Source: Ruminococcaceae bacterium UBA6857 (lineage in GTDB: Bacteria; Bacillota; Clostridia; Oscillospirales; Acutalibacteraceae). Taken from it: a stretch of DNA of 20,561 nt. The stretch lies in assembly GCA_002451715.1 (NCBI GenBank), contig DKDD01000198.1, positions 1 through 20,561 of the forward strand. Reading direction: 5' to 3'. The notes beneath the pieces were generated by a model. That model was not told where the DNA came from. It made no database searches and was given only the letters and a program-made list of their open reading frames with translations. This document shows positions 1 to 7,001 of this stretch, piece after piece; positions within the stretch are counted from its first letter, which is position 1; each line of letters begins with the position of its first letter. A program made the position numbers and the translations under genes.

Positions 1-353
1 GCAACGAGCCGATAAAGGTTGACTTCACCGCAGCAACGGAAGTTACCGCAGAAAATGTTTGCCGTGTAACAGCCGAAGTCACCAACATCGGAAGACCGTA
101 TAAAGGAACAAGCAAGGATTCGGTATATGTCCGATTCTATAAAATTGTCGACGGCGAAAAAGTTTATACATATGACTATGATGTAATGGTTACGGATGAC
201 ATAGCGCAGGACGTTCTTGTTAAACACGGCGATGTCCGCACAATGGGAACCAATTTCTATTTCCGTGACACTTGTGAACCCGGCGAATACGTCGTTGAAG
301 TCAGCGTTGAACATTGCGACAAAGTTTATACCGACACAATTACTCTGACGTAA
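1..353 (+). CDS. Small exported beta-rich protein, paralogue 1 (5'-truncated by window)
   Basis: The reading frame is open from the window edge (first full codon at base 3) to a TAA at 351-353, giving 116 visible residues beginning NEPIKVDFT. This matches the segment that follows the signal peptide in the next two genes, so the missing part is mainly the signal peptide. Shared landmarks with the paralogues are VTNIGRPYKG, KHGDVR and the end EPGEYVVEV...EHCDKVYTDTITLT. Alternating hydrophobic strands and a late PGEY strand suggest an Ig-like beta sandwich, which is inference. The stop is 12 nt before the next start and a GGAGG site lies between them, so the genes are an operon. I do not recognise the family, and no catalytic motif is visible. 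Confidence 0.75.
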   Translation, partial: NEPIKVDFTAATEVTAENVCRVTAEVTNIGRPYKGTSKDSVYVRFYKIVDGEKVYTYDYDVMVTDDIAQDVLVKHGDVRTMGTNFYFRDTCEPGEYVVEVSVEHCDKVYTDTITLT

Positions 354-365
354 GGAGGAACAATC

Positions 366-782
366 ATGTTTTCATTCTCATCAAGAATTCGCGCATTTTT
401 AATGGCGGCATATATCTTTTTTGCAGGTCTTGCATACGGCAATGAACCGATAAAGGTTGAATATACCGCTAAAGTCGTGACGGAAGAAAGAGCGATTGTT
501 GTAACAGCCGAAGTTACCAACATCGGTAGACCGTATATCGGTTCAACTGACGATTGCCCGTCTATTGAAGTTTATAAAATGGTTGACGGTGAAAAAGTTC
601 ATTTGAAAGAATATTCCTGTGCGTTTACTGCCGATATGCCGCAACAGGTGATTGTAAAGCACGGCGAAGTCAGGCATATGCAGATTGCGTATTTCCTTAT
701 AGTCTGTGACCCCGGCGAATACACTGTTGAAGTTCAGATTGAACACAGCGACAAAGTTTTCACCGACACGGTTATGCTCTAA
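366..782 (+). CDS. Small exported beta-rich protein, paralogue 2
   Basis: This 138-residue protein has an N-terminal signal-peptide-like segment: a short basic start (residues 1-9, SSRIR), then a hydrophobic core, then AYG just before NEPIKV. There is no lipobox cysteine, so it would be exported or anchored by an uncleaved helix rather than a lipoprotein. The mature part carries VTAEVTNIGRPYIG, VIVKHGEVR and DPGEYTVEVQIEHSDKVFTDTVML, all shared with the genes on both sides. Three cysteines occur in the mature part (TDDC, YSC, IVC). The ATG follows GGAGG at a normal distance. Function is unknown. An Ig-like fold resembling small extracellular beta-sandwich proteins (for example BsuPI-like domains) is a guess from strand pattern only. 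Confidence 0.8.
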   Translation: MFSFSSRIRAFLMAAYIFFAGLAYGNEPIKVEYTAKVVTEERAIVVTAEVTNIGRPYIGSTDDCPSIEVYKMVDGEKVHLKEYSCAFTADMPQQVIVKHGEVRHMQIAYFLIVCDPGEYTVEVQIEHSDKVFTDTVML

Positions 783-797
783 AACAAGGAGGAATTT

Positions 798-1241
798 ATG
801 TTTTCAATCCTGTCTCAAAAATTCAGTGCTTTCATCATGGCGGTGACGCTGTTTTTCCTTGGTCTGCCGTACGGTAACGAGCCGATAAAGGTTGATTATA
901 CTGTTGATATTGAAGTTTTCAGAGTGGAAGGTACTGACTTTGACGGTTGCCGCGTTGATGTTGAAGAAATTAATTTGGGAAGACCATACAAAGGTTCATC
1001 GGGAGATGAAGCTAACATTTCTTTTTACAGAATTGTTGACGGCAAAAAGCAATATCTTAACGGATATGGCTATCATGAGAATATTTTGCCGCATGATATA
1101 ATTATAAAACACGGTGAAGTGCGCGAATTGGGTAATACTTATTACTTTGACGACGGAACATACGACCCCGGCGAATACATCGTTGAAGTCAGCGTTGAAC
1201 ACTGCGACAAAGTTTATACCGATACAATTACTCTGACGTAA
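798..1241 (+). CDS. Small exported beta-rich protein, paralogue 3 (last gene of array)
   Basis: This 147-residue paralogue again has a hydrophobic N-terminus (IMAVTLFFLGLPYG) followed by NEPIKVDYT, then NLGRPYKGSS, IIIKHGEVR and DPGEYIVEVSVEHCDKVYTDTITLT. Its last 53 bases (1189-1241) differ from those of paralogue 1 (301-353) at only two positions, whereas paralogue 2 is clearly different there, so copies 1 and 3 share a recent duplication or conversion. It starts 15 nt after paralogue 2 with AAGGAGG before the ATG. A strong terminator follows at 1271. The middle part (roughly residues 40-100) varies most between copies, which may be where binding specificity lies. That is inference; the family is not recognised. 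Confidence 0.8.
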   Translation: MFSILSQKFSAFIMAVTLFFLGLPYGNEPIKVDYTVDIEVFRVEGTDFDGCRVDVEEINLGRPYKGSSGDEANISFYRIVDGKKQYLNGYGYHENILPHDIIIKHGEVRELGNTYYFDDGTYDPGEYIVEVSVEHCDKVYTDTITLT

Positions 1242-1270
1242 TCGTTTTTTGATTTACTTTTCAAATGAAA

Positions 1271-1308
1271 AGCCGCCTCTGCCGAAGAATGTGCAGAGGC
1301 GGCTTTTT
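1271..1308 (+). terminator. Intrinsic terminator of the exported-protein operon
   Basis: A perfect 12-bp stem (1271-1282 with 1293-1304, AGCCGCCTCTGC) closes a 10-nt loop and runs into a T tract at 1304-1308. It lies 30 nt after the last paralogue and closes the operon. Confidence 0.9.
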
Positions 1309-1403
1309 CTTGAAAAATTTGAAAGTTCAACAACATTTGTCAACAAAAAGAGCGCCTTATTTTTGTGCATTAAGTAGATAAATTTTACAATCCCGCTTTT
1401 TTC

Positions 1404-1433
1404 TTGAAAACGGCGTGCAGATTATAGTATAAT
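1404..1433 (+). promoter_or_regulatory. Promoter of the MFS transporter genes
   Basis: TTGAAA (1404-1409) and TATAAT (1428-1433) are separated by 18 nt, a good vegetative sigma-70/SigA match. Transcription would start near 1440 and leave a leader of about 115 nt before the ATG at 1558. The rest of the gap after the terminator, 1309-1403, shows nothing I can name. Confidence 0.65.
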
Positions 1434-1456
1434 AGCTCAAAGCCATGCTCATTTTG

Positions 1457-1508
1457 TATCCGCCGCTTTTCTGCCGAAAGCGTTGTCAGCGATAACGGGT
1501 GACGGATA
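1457..1508 (+). ncRNA. Candidate structured 5' leader (three-way-junction-like)
   Basis: In the predicted leader, TATCCG (1457-1462) pairs with CGGATA (1503-1508). Inside this lie two hairpins: GCTTT/AAAGC (1465-1469 with 1477-1481) and GTTGTC/GATAAC (1482-1487 with 1491-1496, one G-U pair, three-base loop). Together they would form a small three-way junction upstream of the GGAGG at 1545. I could not match it to a known riboswitch class, and no alternative stem hiding the ribosome site is obvious. It may be a cis-regulatory RNA or chance pairing. Confidence 0.3.
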
Positions 1509-1557
1509 TCAGTGAACCGGCAACATATAACCTATCTTGAAAACGGAGGAAACTCAA

Positions 1558-3261
1558 ATGTCCGAAAAAAAGAAGGGCGCAGCTTCTGCTCCCCAAACGC
1601 AAAAGCTTAATTACAAGCGAACCTTTTTAATCGGTCTTGGCTTTATGGCATGTATGCTTTTGTGGTCAATCTACAACTCATACGTTCCCGTAATCCTCAA
1701 GGCCAAATTCACCGAACTGTTTGCCGCAGAAGGCGGAATCGAAGCGTTCCACCAAAGAATCCCCGCCCTTGCGTGGCTTTCCGTTCCCCTCATCGTTAAC
1801 GCAATTATGACAATCGACAACATTTTCGGCGTAATCTTCCAGCCGTACTTCGGCAAAAAGAGCGACGGAACAAAGTCGAAATTCGGCAAAAGAATGCCCT
1901 ATATCATCATCGGTCTTCCGATTTGCGCGGTATTCTTCTGCTTCATTCCCGTTGTTGCTTTCTCGGTCAAGGCTATCGCACTTAGCATCGCCCTCATGAT
2001 GGCAGTTGTTATCTGCTTCAACTTTGTCATGTCCGTTTGGCGTTCACCCGTTGTTTCGCTCATGCCGGACTTCACTCCGTCGAATCTTCAAAGTGACGCA
2101 AATGCCGTTATCAATATCATGGGCGGTATCGGCCAGGTTCTCGGCTTTGTAATCGGTACTCTTGTTTCAACCGTTGCCGGCTTGCTCGGAATGAGCAGTA
2201 TGGCAGAAATGCTCAAGGCAAAAACAAACACCCTCGGCCAGATTCTTGCAACCAATCCGGACGGCAGTGTTATTGTTGACGCTGTTGACAAATTCGGAAA
2301 CGTTACCGGCCTTTACGAATGTCCGGCAGACCTTGCCGAAAAATTCAAAGTATTCTTTGAAGGTAAGCACGACACCTTTGTTGTTGACGGCGTAACCCTT
2401 GCTCAAAAAAGAGTTCTTGTTGTTGACGGCGCAATTCAGTACGTCAACTACACCCCGATTTTTGTTGTTGCCGCAATCATTGCCGTGCTCAGCCTTGTTG
2501 CCCTTGTTGCTTTTTATAAAAAGAATAAGAAGTATGACCTTTCCGCCGCGGTTGAACTTGAAACCGCAGACGGCGAAAAGCCCAAGAAAATCAAGATTCG
2601 CGACCTTCCGATTTCAAAGGAAGAAAGAAAGAGCCTTCTTCTTATGCTTGCAGCACTTTTCTTCATCTGCAACGCAACCGAAGCAATTATCCCGAACTTC
2701 ACAAACTTTGCGGAAGAAACCCTTGCGGTTAAGCCGATTTACTCAACCCTTATGATGGCGGTATTCGCCGTTTCGCTCGCCGCGTTCGGTATTCCGGCAG
2801 GTACTCTCGGCAGAAAAATCGGCCGCAAAAAGACAATCATCATCGGTCTCATCGGCTGCATTGTTTTCTTCGGCCTTTATCTTGCCGTTTCACAGATTTT
2901 CGGCAACCAGAGTACCGTTACATGGATCTCGTTCTGGATTGCCCTTGTTGTCGGCGGCGCATGCGTCGGAATGATCAATATCAACACTCTTCCGCTTGTT
3001 CTTGCAATCGGCGGCAGAGAGTTCGTCGGAACTTTCACCGGTTATTACTACACCGCAACCTTCTCGGCAGCTGTTTCCGGCCCGATCCTTTGCGGACTTC
3101 TTATCGGCCTTTTCGGCGACGACTACAACTTCATGTTCCTCTTCTGCGCCCTTGCGTTTATTATCGGTCTTGTTATCATTACCCGCGTTAAGCACGGTGA
3201 AGTTTCAAAGGACGAAGACACCTCATGGCTTGACGAAGCCGTTCAGAATGCGGATGACTAA
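1558..3261 (+). CDS. MFS transporter, SLC45/GPH-like (paralogue A)
   Basis: A 567-residue membrane protein with about 12 hydrophobic segments in the MFS pattern. The loop between TM2 and TM3 carries FGKKSDGTKSKFGKR, a form of the MFS signature, and GTLGRKIGRKK sits in the equivalent place between TM8 and TM9. Overall it resembles glycoside/SLC45-type sugar transporters; the substrate is unknown. About 85 residues (roughly 213-298, LKAKTNTLG to IQYVNY) are inserted between TM5 and TM6, predicted outside the cell. The start is ATG 1558, 8 nt after GGAGG (1545-1549); an upstream in-frame TTG at 1537 would itself precede that ribosome site and is unlikely. A terminator follows and then a clear paralogue. 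TM7, TM10 and TM11 (VGTFTGYYYTATFSA) are very similar in the two. Confidence 0.85.
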   Translation: MSEKKKGAASAPQTQKLNYKRTFLIGLGFMACMLLWSIYNSYVPVILKAKFTELFAAEGGIEAFHQRIPALAWLSVPLIVNAIMTIDNIFGVIFQPYFGKKSDGTKSKFGKRMPYIIIGLPICAVFFCFIPVVAFSVKAIALSIALMMAVVICFNFVMSVWRSPVVSLMPDFTPSNLQSDANAVINIMGGIGQVLGFVIGTLVSTVAGLLGMSSMAEMLKAKTNTLGQILATNPDGSVIVDAVDKFGNVTGLYECPADLAEKFKVFFEGKHDTFVVDGVTLAQKRVLVVDGAIQYVNYTPIFVVAAIIAVLSLVALVAFYKKNKKYDLSAAVELETADGEKPKKIKIRDLPISKEERKSLLLMLAALFFICNATEAIIPNFTNFAEETLAVKPIYSTLMMAVFAVSLAAFGIPAGTLGRKIGRKKTIIIGLIGCIVFFGLYLAVSQIFGNQSTVTWISFWIALVVGGACVGMININTLPLVLAIGGREFVGTFTGYYYTATFSAAVSGPILCGLLIGLFGDDYNFMFLFCALAFIIGLVIITRVKHGEVSKDEDTSWLDEAVQNADD

Positions 3262-3284
3262 TCACTGATTCACATTGTTAACCG

Positions 3285-3317
3285 AACGGGAACGGGTTTA
3301 AACCCGCTCCCGTTTTT
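3285..3317 (+). terminator. Terminator between the two MFS genes
   Basis: The stem AACGGGA/ACGGG (3285-3299) pairs with CCCG and CTCCCGTT (3301-3314) with one internal mismatch and continues into five Ts (3313-3317). It lies 24 nt after the first MFS stop and 28 nt before the second MFS start. Confidence 0.8.
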
Positions 3318-3345
3318 GATTTGACAAAAAGGAGAAAACGAAAAA

Positions 3346-5208
3346 ATGTCTGAAAAAACAAAAAGCGCGTCCGCCGCGCCGAAAAAGCAAAAGCTTAATT
3401 ACAAACTGACGATTCTTACCGGCTTCGGTTTTATGGCATCGTCAATCGCATGGGCAATCTATGACCCGTATGTCACAAAAATTCTTAACCGCCTGCTTTC
3501 TGCTTCGGATTTCGTAACGAATCTCAGCGCAAAGCTCAACGAAGCTCTTCCGTGGCTTGCTTCTCTTGCAAGAGCGCAGGGCGAAGACGTAGGTTTCGGC
3601 GCAAGCATTACGCTTGTTCCGCTGTTCATCGGAATCATCATGACGTTCGACAACATTTTCGGCGTCATTTTTCAGCCGACATTCGGAAAGCTTTCCGACC
3701 GCTGCCATTCAAAGCTTGGAAAACGCCGCCCGTTCATTGTTACCGGCGCACCGATTTCCGCCGTATTGTTTACCCTTATTCCGATTGTTGCACTCAAAAC
3801 AAACAGTGTTGCCGCAACAATGGCAGTAATCATTCTTTTTGTTTTTGTAATGTCGCTTTGGCGCGCACCCGTTGTTGCGCTCATGCCCGACCTTACGCCG
3901 CCCGAACTTCGTTCGGAGGGTAATGCAATAATCAACCTTACCGGTTCTGTCGGCAGCCTTATCGGAATGGTTGCCGGAACAATCGCAAGCGTTATTTATG
4001 TCGCCCTCTTCGGTCAGTACACCGACGAATCACAAACTTTCCCGATTGTTTTCATGATAGGTTCGGTCGTTATGGTCATAGGTTCGCTTGTTCTTCTTTT
4101 CTTTGTTAAGGAAGAGGACACAAGTATCCACATCAAAGCCGACAAGAATCAGGAGATGAACGCAAAGGCAAGACGCGCCGCCGAAAAAGCGGCAAAGAAA
4201 GCCGAAAAGGAAGCAAAGAAAGCAATCAAACTTTCAAAAGCGGAACGCAAGAGCCTTATTTTCATGCTCTTCTCGCTGTTCTTCCTCTTCTGCGCGTCGA
4301 ACGCAATCACAACGTTCTTCTCGCTCTTCGCCGCAGAAATTCTTCATCTTAAAACCGCAAAGGCAACAATCCTCATGGCAATCTTCGGCCTTTGTTCCGG
4401 CCTTGCCGCAATTCCCGCAGGAAAGCTCGGAACAAAATGGGGCAGAAAGAAAACCATCATGGCAGGTCTTTGCACTTTCCTTGCCGTTTTCGTTGTTTTC
4501 TTCGGCGTATTCACCGTAATGCTTGCCTCGGACGGACTTTCAAGCGGAAAGTATGTTGCCGCAAACAAGGTCTATGCCAACATTGAATCGGCAATGAACG
4601 ACATCAACACCGCAAACAAAAAGGCCGCCGAAACCGACAGCGGCGAAACTTATGTTACGCTTGACCTTGAAGGCTATGTTGAGTACCTCAAAAACCCGTC
4701 AGAGGAAAGCCCGTATGCACAGGTTGATGCTTCGCTCAAAGAAAGCACAAACGGCGGTTACAGCCACGAATCGCTCATTGCAACGAGCCGCGATGTACTT
4801 GAAAAGGACGTTGCCGACGACGATTACGCGGCCGCAATGACAAACATTATGGAAGCCGTTGACGGCGTTGTAAAAATTCTCGGCGTGCTGATTTTCCCGG
4901 TACTTATTCTCGGCGGTGCGGCGAATATGTTCATCACCGTTAATACACTTCCGCTTGTTCTTGAAATCGGCGGACTTGAAAAGGTCGGAACATTCACCGG
5001 TTATTATTACACCGCAACCTTCTCCGCTCAGATTGCCTCGCCGATCGTATACGGCTTTGTTGCAATGGTCAGCGGAACGTATATGTCGCTGTTCTACTAC
5101 TGCCCGATTGCGTTCTTGATGTGTATGTTCTGCATACTCTTTGTCAAGCACGGTGAAGCGATTCCGCAGGAAGTTGTTGATAAAATCGAGGAAGAAAACG
5201 CCGACTGA
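3346..5208 (+). CDS. MFS transporter, SLC45/GPH-like (paralogue B)
   Basis: A 620-residue paralogue of the preceding gene. Both begin MSEK, share QKLNY near residues 16-22, and share FDNIFGVIFQP/IDNIFGVIFQP in TM2 and VGTFTGYYYTATFSA in TM11. It carries FGKLSDRCHSKLGKRR between TM2 and TM3 and GKLGTKWGRKK between TM8 and TM9. Two things set it apart: a Lys/Ala-rich cytoplasmic loop around residues 272-300 that could form a charged helix, and about 110 hydrophilic residues (about 395-505) between TM9 and TM10, predicted outside. The TM5-TM6 insert of paralogue A is absent. The ATG follows AAGGAG (3329-3334). Substrate unknown; sugar or glycoside import by proton or cation symport is the family expectation. 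No separate promoter is visible in the 84-nt gap. Confidence 0.85.
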   Translation: MSEKTKSASAAPKKQKLNYKLTILTGFGFMASSIAWAIYDPYVTKILNRLLSASDFVTNLSAKLNEALPWLASLARAQGEDVGFGASITLVPLFIGIIMTFDNIFGVIFQPTFGKLSDRCHSKLGKRRPFIVTGAPISAVLFTLIPIVALKTNSVAATMAVIILFVFVMSLWRAPVVALMPDLTPPELRSEGNAIINLTGSVGSLIGMVAGTIASVIYVALFGQYTDESQTFPIVFMIGSVVMVIGSLVLLFFVKEEDTSIHIKADKNQEMNAKARRAAEKAAKKAEKEAKKAIKLSKAERKSLIFMLFSLFFLFCASNAITTFFSLFAAEILHLKTAKATILMAIFGLCSGLAAIPAGKLGTKWGRKKTIMAGLCTFLAVFVVFFGVFTVMLASDGLSSGKYVAANKVYANIESAMNDINTANKKAAETDSGETYVTLDLEGYVEYLKNPSEESPYAQVDASLKESTNGGYSHESLIATSRDVLEKDVADDDYAAAMTNIMEAVDGVVKILGVLIFPVLILGGAANMFITVNTLPLVLEIGGLEKVGTFTGYYYTATFSAQIASPIVYGFVAMVSGTYMSLFYYCPIAFLMCMFCILFVKHGEAIPQEVVDKIEEENAD

Positions 5209-5219
5209 TAATAAAATCT

Positions 5220-5253
5220 GCCGCCCGGTTCGTTTTGAATCGAGCGGCTTTTT
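5220..5253 (+). terminator. Terminator after the second MFS gene
   Basis: GCCGC (5220-5224) pairs with GCGGC (5244-5248); the stem extends inward with one mismatch and one G-U pair to a short loop, and five Ts follow (5249-5253). It is 11 nt after the stop. Confidence 0.8.
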
Positions 5254-5355
5254 ATGCCTTGCGTAAAGGCGAAGTTTGCACGAGGCGATTGTGCGCGAAT
5301 CGGTGTTTCGCAATTGTACATAATACAGTTATATGACATTGAACAAAAAACACAG

Positions 5356-5391
5356 AACCGTTGCAGCCGGGTCTTCCATGCCGCAACGGTT
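5356..5391 (-). terminator. Terminator of the AI-2E family gene
   Basis: AACCGTTGC (5356-5364) and GCAACGGTT (5383-5391) form a 9-bp stem with an 18-nt loop. Read on the minus strand it is followed by CTGTG and then six Ts, suiting the end of the minus-strand gene that stops at 5418. On the plus strand TCTTTT follows, so it may also work as a back-up for the MFS genes. Confidence 0.6.
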
Positions 5392-5397
5392 TCTTTT

Positions 5398-5426
5398 CCC
5401 CGAAAAACATCGGGGAATTATTTTTT
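5398..5426 (+). terminator. Second plus-strand hairpin with T tract
   Basis: CCCCGA (5398-5403) pairs with TCGGGG (5410-5415) around a 6-nt loop, followed by AATTA and six Ts (5421-5426) on the plus strand. It abuts the stop of the convergent minus-strand gene and could stop read-through from the MFS side. The distance to the T run is longer than ideal. Confidence 0.4.
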
Positions 5427-6740
5427 GTTATCTTTTTTCTTTTTGTCGGGTTTTTCGGGTTTTTCGTTCTTTTCGTCTTTTACTTCTTCGTCCGTTTCAG
5501 AAGAAGCTTCTTTTTCTTCGGGTGTATCGGCGGAAGAATCGGTGCTTTTTGAAGCGACTGCGTTCTCCCCGGCTTTGATTCTTGCCGGCGATTTCCAAAG
5601 TTTTATGATTCCCTCATCGTTGAGAAGCTTGAGCATAATGATAAGAATAGGTGTGACGAACATTCCGAGAACGCCGAAAACTTTGAGACCGAAATAGAGC
5701 GCGGCAATCGTAACGATCGGCGAAAGGCCGAGCTGTCCGGCAACAAGTTTCGGTTCAATGATCTGGCGGATAACCGTGATGACGGCGTAAAGAACAATAA
5801 GTCCGATGCCCATTCCGATGTTGCCCGTGATGAATGAATAAAGCGCCCACGGAATAAGGATCGTTCCCGTGCCGAGAACGGGAAGAATGTCAACAACCGC
5901 AGTGACCGCGGCAATAACCATGATGTATGACGAGCTGTAGACTTTCAAAAGTTTCAAAACGGTAAGACCTACCGAGACCTCAATGAATGTTACGAGCATA
6001 ATAAGAAGATATGCTTTTCCCATTTTGCCGAGTGAAGTGCGAAGAATTGCTTTTGCGCGGCTGAGGTCTTTTCTTTTGTGCTCGGGGAACTGGCAAACGA
6101 TGAATGCCTTCACTTCGTCATATTCCGAAGTCATGAAACAGCAGGCAACGATTGAAATAACAACCGAAAGAAGGATTGTGGGAACCTGCTTCGCCGTTGA
6201 AATTACGCCGGAAAGCGGACCCGTAATCCACGAAAAGCTGAATTTTTCGCCGATTCCGGAAGAGATTGCAGAGGAAATTTTGTCGCTTTCGCCCGCCATA
6301 TATTCACGGATATCAGAGAACATTTGAGTAACGCTTTCTTTGAGCGTCTTGCTGAGAAATTCCGGAAGCGACGCAATAAGGTTTGTGAGCCAAGATTCGA
6401 TATTGTTGACAACGTCGTCAAGGTTTTGAAGCTTTGCGCCGATGTAGGAAACAAAGCCTTTTACTTCGTCGAAAATTCGAACACCGATGAGAGAGATGAG
6501 GGCAGCAATGATTACGATTGACAGCAGCACGCAAATTCCCGCGGCAGCTCCGTTTTTGAGCGGCGTTTTTTTGACGAGAAAATTCTTCGGTCTTTGAAGA
6601 ATTGCCGCAACAATAAATGCGATAACAAACGGAAGGCAAACGCTAAGCGCATATCTCATTATCAAAACAAGAATCGCAATAATTATCGCAAAATATAAAA
6701 CGTTGATTATCGCTTTTTTCCTTTTTTCAACTTCTTGCAT
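5418..6740 (-). CDS. AI-2E family / YtvI-like membrane protein
   Basis: A 440-residue membrane protein with the AI-2E (PF01594) layout: N-terminal hydrophobic hairpins (LYFAIIIAILVLIMRY and LPFVIAFIVAAIL), a central amphipathic soluble part (FDEVKGFVSYIGAKLQNLDDVVNN), and C-terminal membrane segments containing the family-typical region around PVLGTGTILIPWALYSF. Members are proposed permeases or ion exporters; YtvI is a sporulation-associated relative, but nothing here decides the role. The last 50 residues (391-440) are a low-complexity Glu/Lys/Pro/Asp tail ending in KKKKDNKK, beyond the usual family end. I chose ATG 6740 because GGAG (6749-6752) lies 8 nt before it; the GTG at 6749 overlaps that site. 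It is transcribed alone, convergent with the MFS genes and divergent from hom. Confidence 0.85.
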   Translation of the reverse strand: MQEVEKRKKAIINVLYFAIIIAILVLIMRYALSVCLPFVIAFIVAAILQRPKNFLVKKTPLKNGAAAGICVLLSIVIIAALISLIGVRIFDEVKGFVSYIGAKLQNLDDVVNNIESWLTNLIASLPEFLSKTLKESVTQMFSDIREYMAGESDKISSAISSGIGEKFSFSWITGPLSGVISTAKQVPTILLSVVISIVACCFMTSEYDEVKAFIVCQFPEHKRKDLSRAKAILRTSLGKMGKAYLLIMLVTFIEVSVGLTVLKLLKVYSSSYIMVIAAVTAVVDILPVLGTGTILIPWALYSFITGNIGMGIGLIVLYAVITVIRQIIEPKLVAGQLGLSPIVTIAALYFGLKVFGVLGMFVTPILIIMLKLLNDEGIIKLWKSPARIKAGENAVASKSTDSSADTPEEKEASSETDEEVKDEKNEKPEKPDKKKKDNKK

Positions 6741-6868
6741 AAGATGCACTCCTTTTTTATGTATATTTTATCCCCGCGAAATTTTTAAAAAGGATTTTGT
6801 TCGTCCGATTCTTTTCGGGCGGTGTCCGCTTTCAAAAACAGCGGTTTTGTTTGTCAATTATTTATATT

Positions 6869-6898
6869 ATATTAACCTATATTGAGCATAAAAATCAA
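6869..6898 (-). promoter_or_regulatory. Possible promoter of the AI-2E family gene
   Basis: On the minus strand, TTGATT (6898-6893) is followed after 18 nt by TAATAT (6874-6869) in an AT-rich stretch. The leader would be about 125 nt. A better -35 (TTGACA, 6857-6852) lies downstream but has no recognisable -10, so the exact promoter is uncertain. Confidence 0.3.
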
Positions 6899-6936
6899 TG
6901 GATTTTACAAAGTTGTTGAAAAATTGTAATTCCTCT

Positions 6937-6964
6937 TTCACTCTTCGACAAAATATGATATTAT
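6937..6964 (+). promoter_or_regulatory. Probable promoter of hom-lysC
   Basis: TTCACT (6937-6942) and TATTAT (6959-6964) with a 16-nt spacer would start transcription near 6971, about 30 nt before the TTG start at 7002. I saw no T-box, lysine-riboswitch or attenuator structure in the divergent gap. Confidence 0.35.
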
Positions 6965-7001
6965 GTTACAGCTGATATTTATATATGAAAGGGTGATCGA
7001 A

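Noticed and set aside
1..1241. The tandem exported proteins as lipoproteins
   Set aside because: The N-termini lack a lipobox cysteine; the residues after the hydrophobic core are YGNEPIKV.
3321..3326. TTGACA just before the second MFS gene as a -35
   Set aside because: It is only 20 nt before the ATG, so a -10 and transcription start would fall inside the coding region, and no TATAAT is there.
4699..5313. A 204-residue minus-strand open frame opposite the second MFS gene
   Set aside because: It is the antisense shadow of a clear transporter, rich in Arg/Asn/His, and has no recognisable start site or family.
6826..6851. CCGCT/AGCGG hairpin followed by TTTTGTTT on the plus strand, resembling a terminator
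   Set aside because: No plus-strand gene lies upstream to be terminated; it is inside the divergent gap and the stem is only 5 bp.
6852..6857. Consensus TTGACA (minus strand) as -35 of the AI-2E gene
   Set aside because: No acceptable -10 is found 16-18 nt downstream; an alternative upstream pair was given at low confidence.
6750..7001. Search for a T-box, lysine riboswitch or threonine attenuator before hom-lysC
   Set aside because: None of the expected conserved segments or a terminator/antiterminator pair was seen, and the predicted leader is only about 30 nt.
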